From assembly GCF_000308815.1 (NCBI RefSeq), contig NZ_BAFX01000202.1:1-64000 (forward strand): a stretch of 64,000 nt of DNA, given 5' to 3'. The position numbers were made by a program, and so were the translations under genes. The DNA comes from Nocardia concava NBRC 100430 (GTDB lineage Bacteria > Actinomycetota > Actinomycetes > Mycobacteriales > Mycobacteriaceae). The notes beneath the pieces are model-generated. The model was given only the letters and a program-made list of their open reading frames with translations, did not search any database and was not told where the DNA came from. Positions 8,526-16,484 of the stretch are shown piece after piece. Position 1 is the stretch's first letter. Every line of letters begins with the position of its first letter.

Positions 8526-9212
8526 TCAGACCTTACTGTTACGAGGGACGCGCGTCGCCAACGCCTTGATTGCTTCGGCCGCAAGGACAGCATGCCCGGA
8601 CATATTGAAGTGCACGCGGTCTTTGCTCATCACATCTGCGCGTTTCCCCACCGAATGCGACCACAGATCGACGACGATGGCGTCATGACGCCGAGCCACC
8701 GAGTGTATCCGGTCATTTAGTTTCGCTAATCTTTCGCGAATCGGAAGCATTGTCGGATCCGGGAAAGCATCAGCGTATGCCATCGTCATTAATTGCGCCC
8801 CGGTGGACCGTGCCGCCGAGAACAGTTCGTCGAGGTTGGCCTCGATACTATCGAACGAGATGTCCATCGCCATAATGTCGTTACCGCCGCAGGTGATGAA
8901 AACCAGATCGGGCCCGAACGCCGTCATCAGGGATATCTGTTTGTCCGCCACATCACGTGAGGTGGCCCAGGCCTTGCCGCTGTTCAGGTAGTTGATTGGG
9001 CCCACTGCCATCGCGAGTGCATCAGCTAGCCGAGCCGACCAGGTGAGCGGCCGGTAACCCGGGTGCGGCTGGCCGAGTCCGATAGCGGTGCTGTCGCCGA
9101 TGATGGCGAGACGCCGCCACGGAGCACCGCGCAGCAGACGGGCTGCGGTTTCCTCATCAATGCAATCCGGGTCGGTTGCTTCCGTGTAAGTGCCGACGGT
9201 CACTTGATCCAT
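8526..9212 (-). CDS. SGNH/GDSL hydrolase
   Basis: 228 residues. Block I is IIGDST with nucleophile S41, block III is CGGND (N111), and block V is DRVHFNMSGH with D198 and H201, so a complete esterase/lipase triad is present. There is no signal peptide, so it acts in the cytosol. It lies 27 bp behind the CeaS-like gene in the same operon. It may cleave or transfer an acyl or ester group on a pathway intermediate, or act as editing hydrolase for the carrier-protein module. No close counterpart occurs in the clavulanate cluster that I know of. Confidence 0.85.
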   Translation of the reverse strand: MDQVTVGTYTEATDPDCIDEETAARLLRGAPWRRLAIIGDSTAIGLGQPHPGYRPLTWSARLADALAMAVGPINYLNSGKAWATSRDVADKQISLMTAFGPDLVFITCGGNDIMAMDISFDSIEANLDELFSAARSTGAQLMTMAYADAFPDPTMLPIRERLAKLNDRIHSVARRHDAIVVDLWSHSVGKRADVMSKDRVHFNMSGHAVLAAEAIKALATRVPRNSKV

Positions 9213-9239
9213 CCCCTTCGAAAATAGATCGATACAGGA

Positions 9240-10892
9240 TCAGAAAGACTCGTTGAATTCATCGTATTCTCCGTATCGCATGGGCACTTCGATCACGAGT
9301 GGACCAGTGCGGTCATGATCACTGATAACGGCATTCAACTCATCGATCGATGAGACCTTGACACCCCGGCAGCCATTGGCTTCGGCCAATTTGACGAAGT
9401 CGACCTTCTCGAGTTCCACGATGGAACTGTTTGCCTTCTCGTTGTGCCGCTTCTGGTACAGATGAATCAACTCGAAGGCACTATTGTCCATGACGATCAC
9501 GATCACCGGCAATCCATAGCGGGCCAGGGTCGCCAGATCACAACTGCCGGAATGGAATCCGCCATCGCCACACAGCAGGAATACCGGACGGTCAGGGAAT
9601 GCTAGCTGGGCCGCAATCGCCGACGGTAGCCCGGTGCCGAAGCTGGATAGCCCCGTATCGCTGAAGAACTGTGAGGTTGCCGTTGGCTCCGTAAACAGAA
9701 TGGCATGGTGGCGGTAATACCCGATGTCGGTGACGACAATGGCGTCCTGCTGGAAATATGGATTCACAGCTTTGATGACTTGGACCGGCGTGAGCAGGCC
9801 CCCGTGCTGGGAATTGTCCGCCAGAGTGTCGCGATACGCGGCCTTGACCATATCCATCGAACGGTCTTGCTGCCGCAGTACACCACGTTCGGTCATCGCG
9901 GCCAAAATACCACTCACCGAACCGATCAGCTCGTGATCAGGATTGAACTTGCTGTGGACTGCAAAAGTCGGCGAAGCAGAGATGTTGATGATGGTCTTAG
10001 TTTCACCATAAGCCCACATCTTGGGCAGTAGGTCATCGACATATTCGTAGCCGATACAAACTAGGGTGTCGACGCTGGTAAAAATGTCCTTCAGCGCCGG
10101 GTAGCCGATGATGCCTTCCATATAGCAGCTGGCCGACCCGAAGTTCAACGGGCTGTCGAAAGGCTCGAGGCCCTTAGCATTCGCAGCTGTGATGTAGGGG
10201 ATGTTCCACTCTCGGCAGAATTCCAGAACGGCCTCCGCCTGCCCGGTACGGACGGCCTCGGCCCCGATGAGACAGAGCGCTTCCCGAGATTGCGACAATA
10301 CCCGGTGCACGTCGTCGACAGCCTCTCGTGTCGGCGAGGACTGTTCGTAGGTAATGACGCAGTCCAACGGTGTGTCGATATCAACCGGCGCATTGATGTC
10401 ACATTTGAAGAGATCCGTCGGAATGGCAATATGGACGGGACCTACCGGCTCTTGCATCGCCAACCGGAACGCCTTATCCATCACCGCGGGCAATTCCTCG
10501 GGTGACTTCATCTCGTAGGACCATTTGGTGACGGGCGCCATCATGGCTGTTTGATCGACGCACTGGTGCGTTTCGTTATAGAAGATGTCGCCGCGCTCCA
10601 ACTGTGCGGAGATGAACACGAGCGGCGACTTGTTGAGCTTGGCCGAAGCAACGGCCGTGGCCATATTGGTCGCCCCCGGGCCCATCGTGGAAAAGCACAC
10701 CTGCGGCTTGCGAGTAAGACGACCTGAGAAGTCCGCCATGATGCCGGCGTTGAATTCGACGCGCGCTGTGATGTATTCGATTTCGGGAACTTCATTGAAG
10801 AGGATGCTCGCATTTTCGCGGCCGGGAACCCCGAACACACGAGTGATACCACGCCGCCGGATCTCCCTCAGCAGAACTTCGCTGAACTTCAT
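9240..10892 (-). CDS. ceaS: N2-(2-carboxyethyl)arginine synthase-like ThDP enzyme (CeaS family)
   Basis: 550 residues, a thiamine-diphosphate enzyme. Family CeaS condenses L-arginine with glyceraldehyde-3-phosphate to carboxyethylarginine, the first clavam step. From memory it matches S. clavuligerus CeaS rather than acetolactate synthase: VFGVPGRENASILFNEV, NETHQCVDQTAMMAP (H109-Q110 equivalent to CeaS H120-Q121), VTDIGYYRHHAILF (387-400) and the ThDP motif GDGGFHS (442-448) ending at N470. The proton-relay Glu is kept (E46, in RVEFNAG). The start ATG overlaps the stop of the beta-lactam synthetase gene (ATGA), with AAGAAGGGAA upstream. Substrate identity is inferred from homology and the adjacent genes. 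Confidence 0.9.
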   Translation of the reverse strand: MKFSEVLLREIRRRGITRVFGVPGRENASILFNEVPEIEYITARVEFNAGIMADFSGRLTRKPQVCFSTMGPGATNMATAVASAKLNKSPLVFISAQLERGDIFYNETHQCVDQTAMMAPVTKWSYEMKSPEELPAVMDKAFRLAMQEPVGPVHIAIPTDLFKCDINAPVDIDTPLDCVITYEQSSPTREAVDDVHRVLSQSREALCLIGAEAVRTGQAEAVLEFCREWNIPYITAANAKGLEPFDSPLNFGSASCYMEGIIGYPALKDIFTSVDTLVCIGYEYVDDLLPKMWAYGETKTIINISASPTFAVHSKFNPDHELIGSVSGILAAMTERGVLRQQDRSMDMVKAAYRDTLADNSQHGGLLTPVQVIKAVNPYFQQDAIVVTDIGYYRHHAILFTEPTATSQFFSDTGLSSFGTGLPSAIAAQLAFPDRPVFLLCGDGGFHSGSCDLATLARYGLPVIVIVMDNSAFELIHLYQKRHNEKANSSIVELEKVDFVKLAEANGCRGVKVSSIDELNAVISDHDRTGPLVIEVPMRYGEYDEFNESF

Positions 10893-12403
10893 AGAATTTC
10901 CCTTCTTATTTCATTAAAGTTGACGTCACTCGTCGGTACGCCATCGATGAGCACAGCGGATAGAATTCCGTACGACAATCTGTCCTTGCGTACGCGCAGG
11001 ACCGCAGGGTTGACTATTTCACCGGGGCGAGTAAGATACCGGCTGAAGAAGTCTTCACAGCCCGTACCCTCGTGAATTCCAAACTTCTTCCGCCATACGA
11101 CTTCGGGAGCCAGTTCGCGCTCAAAGGCCCTGCGCAGGACATATTTCTCAACACCATTAAGATGGCAGAGATGAGGGCTCACCGACATCGCCACGTCGAC
11201 GAATCCACTGTCAAAAAATGGATAGGCCACAAACTTCCCATGACAGAAGCCTACCGTCTGCGATGCCTCATTTGCCCAGTAAGTCGATAGGTATTCGCTG
11301 CGAATGAGCTGTGCAATATCAAAAATGCCATGATGCGGTTTGCCAAAACCAGCGAACAGCACATCGGATCCGTAACCTGACAGAATAACATCCGCGTCGT
11401 CCGGAATAAGTTTGTGCGCTATATGCACGGGGACGATGTACTCAAGGTAACGACTGTAAGGGTGCTCCAGCAGCGAAACCACCTCGGTCAGGTTCTCAAG
11501 GAATCTGCCCTCTTCGAAGACGATGTCCGTGGACGTGGCACCGATGGAGTCGGTGAAACGCCGGGCACTGGCGAACTCGTTGCGTTCGCGGGTACCCACA
11601 CTGAAATACCGCACGTCTTGAAAGTGGCGTTGAGCGAGTGTTCCGACAATGCTGGAATCGAGGCCACCGGAAACCAAGCAAATCGCCGACTTTCCGGCGA
11701 TGCCGGATACGGCTTGCCAGAGACCGTCGCGCAGTGCTTGATAGACATCGTCGTCCGTCGGATCGAGATAGCGTATACGCTGACGCGGCCGATAGTAGAT
11801 CTCGTGCTCCAGCACGAAGCTCTCGTCCAAGGAGAATGTCACGCACTCCCCGGGGATGACGGCGTACACATCCTCGAATGGCGTCAACGAGGGCGTTTCT
11901 TCCAGCTGTTCCTCGCGGTTGGCGAGGAATGGAAGCAGGCGCCTATCCAGCGCGGCAAAGGATTTGAGCTCGGATCCGAACACTAAGCGGCGTCCACGGC
12001 CGTGTCGATAGTAGAGGCGAGGCCCGGGCGTCTTGCCGCACGCCAGCGTCACTTGCCGGGTATCGAAGAGCGCAGCACAGAAGTGCCCCTCGGCCATGCG
12101 TAGCGCATCAGCGCCGAAAAGCTCGTAGAGGCGTGCCAGCAGCTCGAAGTCATCATCGATCGGCACCTGGCCGGCGGCGGCAAGCACTCCGGCCAAAGCC
12201 TCCCGGTTAGATAGGTAACCGATACCAACTGCGCGTGGTAGGTTCGTGGCCGCCGAGTGGGCACCCACTGTTTGTATCTGCATGCGGGCGGAGCCCAGTT
12301 GCCCCTCGGCCGCGTTACGTGTGCCACGGACGCTGAATGATGCCGAATCCGGCCGCGGCACAAATACGTCCGGTGCGGCGACCATGCCCCAGAAGCCCCG
12401 CAA
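10889..12403 (-). CDS. bls: beta-lactam synthetase (BLS), asparagine synthetase-like
   Basis: 504 residues from a TTG start at 12403, directly behind the PAH stop and a GGAGAGG site. The N terminus MRGFWGMVA aligns with MCGI..G of class B asparagine synthetases, but the glutaminase nucleophile Cys2 is Arg, so no glutamine hydrolysis is expected. The PP-loop SGGLDSS (245-251) binds ATP. The ring-closing residues of BLS are present at nearly the same numbers: Tyr344 in SGYGSD, Glu379 in NEAS, Lys440 in KFGIHEG (Y348, E382, K443 in S. clavuligerus). Asparagine synthetases have Glu where BLS has the Tyr. It would adenylate carboxyethylarginine and close the beta-lactam ring. Confidence 0.92.
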   Translation of the reverse strand: MRGFWGMVAAPDVFVPRPDSASFSVRGTRNAAEGQLGSARMQIQTVGAHSAATNLPRAVGIGYLSNREALAGVLAAAGQVPIDDDFELLARLYELFGADALRMAEGHFCAALFDTRQVTLACGKTPGPRLYYRHGRGRRLVFGSELKSFAALDRRLLPFLANREEQLEETPSLTPFEDVYAVIPGECVTFSLDESFVLEHEIYYRPRQRIRYLDPTDDDVYQALRDGLWQAVSGIAGKSAICLVSGGLDSSIVGTLAQRHFQDVRYFSVGTRERNEFASARRFTDSIGATSTDIVFEEGRFLENLTEVVSLLEHPYSRYLEYIVPVHIAHKLIPDDADVILSGYGSDVLFAGFGKPHHGIFDIAQLIRSEYLSTYWANEASQTVGFCHGKFVAYPFFDSGFVDVAMSVSPHLCHLNGVEKYVLRRAFERELAPEVVWRKKFGIHEGTGCEDFFSRYLTRPGEIVNPAVLRVRKDRLSYGILSAVLIDGVPTSDVNFNEIRREIL

Positions 12404-12404
12404 A

Positions 12405-13253
12405 TCAGATCACCTCTCCCGGCCTGTCGGCACTGATCATGAGCTCGGCGACGATATGGGCAGCCAGCAAGGAGGTGATGTCGGCCGCGTCATAGATAGG
12501 AGCCACCTCGACCAGATCGAAACCGATGACAGAGAACGTGCCCAGCATGCGAACCAGTGTGAGGATCTCGCTGCTGGTGAATCCGCCTGGAACAGGCGTT
12601 CCGGTGCCTGGAGCGAATGCCGGATCCACGGCGTCGATGTCGATGCTGATGTAGTACGGCATCGACCTGTCGGTCACGAAATGAGTTATATCGCAAGACT
12701 TTTCACGGAATCGCTCCATGTGGACGAGATTGATGCCGGATTCCTCCGCGAAAGACAGCCAGCCTTCACCACAAAGACCACGGATGCCAATCTGATGGAT
12801 AGAAATCGGGTCCACCAGCCCTTCCTCGACGATGTTCCTGAAGACCGCTCCGTGGTGGTAGCGGTAGCCGTCTACGGGCGGAAAAGTGTCCGAGTGCGCA
12901 TCTATGTGAATGATTCCGAAGTGGCGCTCTCCGAAATGGTGCGCCATGGCACGTACCACAGGCAATGTAATCGCATGATCGCCGCCGAGCACCACGGGCG
13001 TATACCCGCCCGCCACGCACTCGCCGACCACGGTTTCGATAAGCTCGAGGTAGCCGCTCTTCGAATATGGTGAATGCTCGATTTCACGCACGGGCACAGC
13101 GGAAAATCCACCGGGCAAGCTCGTACCGTCGGCGATGGATTGATTACGCACTTTGCGAAGCTGCGCCAAGATTGCGTCTGGCCCCGACTTCGCACCCTTG
13201 CGCCAGTAAGCGCCTTCCTCGTAGGGAATTTTCAGAAAATGATAGGACTGCAC
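12405..13253 (-). CDS. pah: proclavaminate amidinohydrolase-like ureohydrolase (PAH)
   Basis: 282 residues, Mn-dependent arginase/agmatinase fold. Metal ligands: GGDH (H93), DAHSD (D118, H120, D122) and SIDIDAVDPAFAPGTGTP (D205, D207). The stretch YRYHHGAVFR and the C-terminal half resemble S. clavuligerus PAH, which removes urea from guanidinoproclavaminate. The N-terminal region is shorter than in PAH. GTG start at 13253 with AGGAGAT upstream; it follows the carrier-protein gene by 9 bp. Position beside BLS and CeaS makes the clavam-type role more likely than agmatinase. Confidence 0.87.
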   Translation of the reverse strand: MQSYHFLKIPYEEGAYWRKGAKSGPDAILAQLRKVRNQSIADGTSLPGGFSAVPVREIEHSPYSKSGYLELIETVVGECVAGGYTPVVLGGDHAITLPVVRAMAHHFGERHFGIIHIDAHSDTFPPVDGYRYHHGAVFRNIVEEGLVDPISIHQIGIRGLCGEGWLSFAEESGINLVHMERFREKSCDITHFVTDRSMPYYISIDIDAVDPAFAPGTGTPVPGGFTSSEILTLVRMLGTFSVIGFDLVEVAPIYDAADITSLLAAHIVAELMISADRPGEVI

Positions 13254-13262
13254 AACGATCTC

Positions 13263-13487
13263 CTACGGAATCATTCGGGCAATATCAGCAACTCTCCAGA
13301 TACCACCGGTCATGCTCTCATAATCGAGTTCATACAGATCCTCGAGAATGGATATGACGCGCAGGACGCTGGATGAGTCGAACCCGAGCGCAGCCAGCTC
13401 ATCTCCATATTTGATGGCTTCGGGATGACAGTTGCGCTTGGCCAACTCCGTTCGTAGCAACGGCTCCAGTACCTCAATGCTCAGCAT
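13263..13487 (-). CDS. acyl/peptidyl carrier protein 1
   Basis: 74 residues, the size and helical layout of a free-standing carrier protein. The phosphopantetheine site is S38 in LAALGFDSSSVLRVI. The start overlaps the end of the BAHD-type acyltransferase gene by 7 bp and the stop is 9 bp before PAH, so it is translated with the pathway enzymes. It should hold an acyl or aminoacyl group activated by one of the two adenylating enzymes. No ACP synthase or PPTase gene is seen in the window. Confidence 0.85.
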   Translation of the reverse strand: MLSIEVLEPLLRTELAKRNCHPEAIKYGDELAALGFDSSSVLRVISILEDLYELDYESMTGGIWRVADIARMIP

Positions 13488-14848
13488 GCGTCGGTGTCGG
13501 CCTTTCCGGGAGTTGCTCCAGGTGTCGACATCAATTCATGCTGCAGGAGTCGGGCAATCTCGTCGCCGAATCCCGCGAAGCGGTCGTGTGGATCCGCGAT
13601 CTGAAACAGAAGCCCATGGGCGGGGGTCTGTGAGATATAAATGAATGGAACCCTAATGTCGGTCGGCGGCGGCATGAAGTATGCGACAGGCGAGCCATGG
13701 CCAAAATCTATTCTCGTTAGCGAGAGCTCACTGACGTTGTCGATCATGACGGAAGCCTCATGCTCGATCCCCCTGTAGAACATTTCGGCCGTCATGTAAC
13801 GCATGAGACTGACGGATGCCCGAAGAGACTTTTCGTTGAGTGTCTTTATGTTTTCCACGAAAAGGCGCTTTGCTATCCTCTCGAGCGGCTCCGCCAGCAA
13901 CTGATCCTGCGCAACCGGCACCAGTCCCACGATAACGGAGTTGCCACTGTAATTGTCGGGATACTGTCGCCCACGAACGTTGAAAACCGGCATATAGAAG
14001 ATATTTCCGCACTCACTTGCTGTGGATATTCTTGCCAAGGCTTTTAGCACCACCGCGTTGAGCACATGACCCATGACCAAACCGTGCTTACGTCGTAACT
14101 GACCCACACTGTCACGATCGATCTCGACACGACCCACGGGTACCGTGGAGGATTCTCGCGGATGAGAGTCAGACCCGGCCCTCACCACGAGACCGGAAAG
14201 ATCACGTGAGCCGCCCTGTCCGACCGTGCTCGGGCTGCGCGGGAGAATCGACTGCCGCTCGCGCAGGGCGGCCAGACCTTCTTCCGGCGAATTCGGCAGC
14301 TCGGGCCGATCAAGGTCCACAGGGGCTAATGGCTCGCCGGTCAATTGACGGGCCAGGTTGGTCAGGAACAGGGCAAGTCCACCACCGTCGGTCAAGCTGT
14401 GGGGCATGCAGGTTGCGAACACCTGGCCTCCGTCGCTCAGCCGGCTGATCCGGATGCGCGTCAATGGCTCGATGCCTTCCTGCACGGAGGTTGACGAGCA
14501 TTCAGTGGCGCATAGCGCCGACGCGTACGCAGGCAGGTCGATCTCGATGGAATCCAGCGTGACGTCCACGTCCTGGACTTCCAGTAGCACTCCCTGTCCG
14601 CGGCAGACGATGTATTCGGCCACCCCTCGGCGCTCCAGCCGACCGGCATAGTCTGCGTGATGCTCCAACACGACAGCCAACGCCGCACGTAGCGCCTCGA
14701 CGGTGGGGCCGCTTCGAAACACCAGCAGGCTATGCACCGGCATATGCGATCCGAAGCGATCGGTGATAGTGAGCGGAATCAGGAGATCTGGATGGGTATG
14801 CGGCCGGACAAGTTCGCGCGTTAGACCGCCAGCTGGGATCGCCCTCAT
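13481..14848 (-). CDS. BAHD-like acyltransferase (HXXXD...DFGxG)
   Basis: 455 residues from ATG 14848, which overlaps the upstream stop as ATGA. The catalytic HXXXD motif is HSLTD (150-154) and the structural motif is DFGHG (381-385); a YxGN motif (YSGNS, 300-304) lies between them. This trio is typical of the BAHD acyltransferases best known in plants and fungi, which share the fold of NRPS condensation domains. Expected reaction: transfer of an acyl group to an amine or alcohol. Its neighbours are an adenylating enzyme and a carrier protein, so the donor could be acyl-ACP rather than acyl-CoA. Acceptor unknown; the beta-lactam amine is a reasonable guess. Confidence 0.8.
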   Translation of the reverse strand: MRAIPAGGLTRELVRPHTHPDLLIPLTITDRFGSHMPVHSLLVFRSGPTVEALRAALAVVLEHHADYAGRLERRGVAEYIVCRGQGVLLEVQDVDVTLDSIEIDLPAYASALCATECSSTSVQEGIEPLTRIRISRLSDGGQVFATCMPHSLTDGGGLALFLTNLARQLTGEPLAPVDLDRPELPNSPEEGLAALRERQSILPRSPSTVGQGGSRDLSGLVVRAGSDSHPRESSTVPVGRVEIDRDSVGQLRRKHGLVMGHVLNAVVLKALARISTASECGNIFYMPVFNVRGRQYPDNYSGNSVIVGLVPVAQDQLLAEPLERIAKRLFVENIKTLNEKSLRASVSLMRYMTAEMFYRGIEHEASVMIDNVSELSLTRIDFGHGSPVAYFMPPPTDIRVPFIYISQTPAHGLLFQIADPHDRFAGFGDEIARLLQHELMSTPGATPGKADTDAC

Positions 14849-16380
14849 TTCGACATCAGCTCCAGTGCGCCTAACTGTGACGCATGAACCTGTATGAGCT
14901 TGTCGCGCAACACCTTGCCGAGCGGAGACTTGGGGATCTCTGGAACGACGATCACCTGCTGCGGCACCTTGTAGGGCGCGAGGAAGTCTCGGCAATGGAC
15001 AAGCAATCGGGCCGAATCCAGAGTCGAATCTCCGCGTACAAAGGCCACCACGCGTTGCCCGGTGAAGTCATCTGCGACACCAACGACCGCTACCTCAACC
15101 ACGCCGGGGTGGTTCACCAAGCAAGCCTCGATTTCGGACGGGCTCACCTTGTTGCCGCCAACGTTGATGAACTGGGATTTGCGTCCCGCCACATAGAATG
15201 CACCCTCCTGGCGATAGACAAAATCCTTCGTGTGCAACCAACCATTGACGAACATTTCTTGTTCATCGCCAGGGTGCGAGAGATAGCCGTTGGCAAGTGA
15301 GGCGCAGCGGACTACCAGCTCGCCCACTTCACCGTCGGTACATGGGCTCCCGTTCTCCGCGAGGACGCGCGCCTCCATATTCACGGTGAGCCGACCGGTG
15401 GACATAGGGTCACCGACAACCTTGTTGAAAGTGATCAGACCGATCTCCGTAAGGCCGAACACTTGGTTGATATGACGGCCGAAGCGTGCATAGAATTCCC
15501 GAGCTGTTTTTTCGTTGAGCGGAGCGCTTCCGGAAATAAAGTAACGCACCTGAGAAAAGTCGGGAACAAAATTCTGCGGCAGCTCCGTAAGTAGTTGGAA
15601 CATGTATGGCAGTGAGCCGAATACCGTGGCTCCATGCTGCTCGATCAGTAATGCGACACGCTTGGGCGTGATCATGTTCAAGGAAACCATCACCAGCGTG
15701 GAACCGGAGAACAGTGCGGCCAGGGTGTGCACATACAAGCCGTAGCAATGGCTCAGTGTGAGTGTGTTGAGAAAGACATCGTCGTGGTCGATCTCCAACG
15801 TGGCGCACCAGTTGTCCATCTTATTCGCCAGGCCCACCTGCGTCAGCAGGATGCCCTTGGGGCGCCCTGTGGACCCGGAGGAGTACTGGATGACGAAATC
15901 ATCGTCGCCGAGACGGGGGTGGCGCTGCGGGAGCTCGGGGACGCCCGCGAAATGGAGTCCGACACCGGTGCTCTCGTGTCGCCACTGCTGCAAGACGCCC
16001 CCGGCTGCAGCCGACCCCACCACTGGACGCATATGGTCGCAAATGAAGAAGGCTGGGCGGCAGTCGTCGATGATGCGCGTCAATTCGTCCTCGGTATACC
16101 GAACGTCGAGCGGCACCACAATCAGGTCGTTGCGCGCTGCGGCGAGATAGGCGACGACGTAGGCGATCGAATTGTCGGCATGCAGGCCGACGACCGTGCG
16201 CCGTTCGACACCCTGCTTCGTGAGGAAGGAGGAAAAGGATTGCACTGCAGCATCCAGATCCGCATAGCTTATCGATGCCGACTCATGAATGATCGCAGTC
16301 TTCGTCGGAAAACGCGCTGCGGCTGCCGCAAGTTTATTGTATAGCACCAAGAAGTTCAACCTCGATACATTCGAGAGCAC
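14845..16380 (-). CDS. class I adenylate-forming enzyme (acyl/aryl-ACP or CoA ligase)
   Basis: 511 residues. AMP-binding P-loop YSSGSTGRPKGI (about 165-176), the VFGLTEIG motif of the A5 type, the hinge segment YVAGRKSQFINVGGNKVSP and the A10 lysine in PKSPLGKVLRDKL are all visible. The architecture is that of acyl-CoA/acyl-ACP synthetases; there is no fused carrier domain. It is translationally coupled to the BAHD gene. It may load carrier protein 1. The start codon GTG 16380 lacks a strong ribosome site, so the exact start is open. Confidence 0.87.
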   Translation of the reverse strand: MLSNVSRLNFLVLYNKLAAAAARFPTKTAIIHESASISYADLDAAVQSFSSFLTKQGVERRTVVGLHADNSIAYVVAYLAAARNDLIVVPLDVRYTEDELTRIIDDCRPAFFICDHMRPVVGSAAAGGVLQQWRHESTGVGLHFAGVPELPQRHPRLGDDDFVIQYSSGSTGRPKGILLTQVGLANKMDNWCATLEIDHDDVFLNTLTLSHCYGLYVHTLAALFSGSTLVMVSLNMITPKRVALLIEQHGATVFGSLPYMFQLLTELPQNFVPDFSQVRYFISGSAPLNEKTAREFYARFGRHINQVFGLTEIGLITFNKVVGDPMSTGRLTVNMEARVLAENGSPCTDGEVGELVVRCASLANGYLSHPGDEQEMFVNGWLHTKDFVYRQEGAFYVAGRKSQFINVGGNKVSPSEIEACLVNHPGVVEVAVVGVADDFTGQRVVAFVRGDSTLDSARLLVHCRDFLAPYKVPQQVIVVPEIPKSPLGKVLRDKLIQVHASQLGALELMSK

Positions 16381-16484
16381 ACGGACAGACGTGCCACATA
16401 CTCATTTACCCTTACTTCTGCGCTATCCGTCCCGTTCGATCGACGGCCTGCCCATAAGACTCACTTACCGGCGGTCCGATCCGA

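Noticed and set aside
9240..10892. Annotation as acetolactate synthase
   Set aside because: Overall ThDP fold fits, but the THQC segment, DIGYYRHH segment and genomic partners match CeaS far better; no regulatory ilvN-type gene is nearby.
10889..12403. Annotation as asparagine synthetase B
   Set aside because: No Cys2, and Tyr/Glu/Lys residues of beta-lactam synthetase are present in the synthetase site.
12405..13253. Annotation as housekeeping agmatinase
   Set aside because: Family alone would allow it, but the YRYHHGAVFR region and position between carrier protein and BLS favour the PAH-type role.
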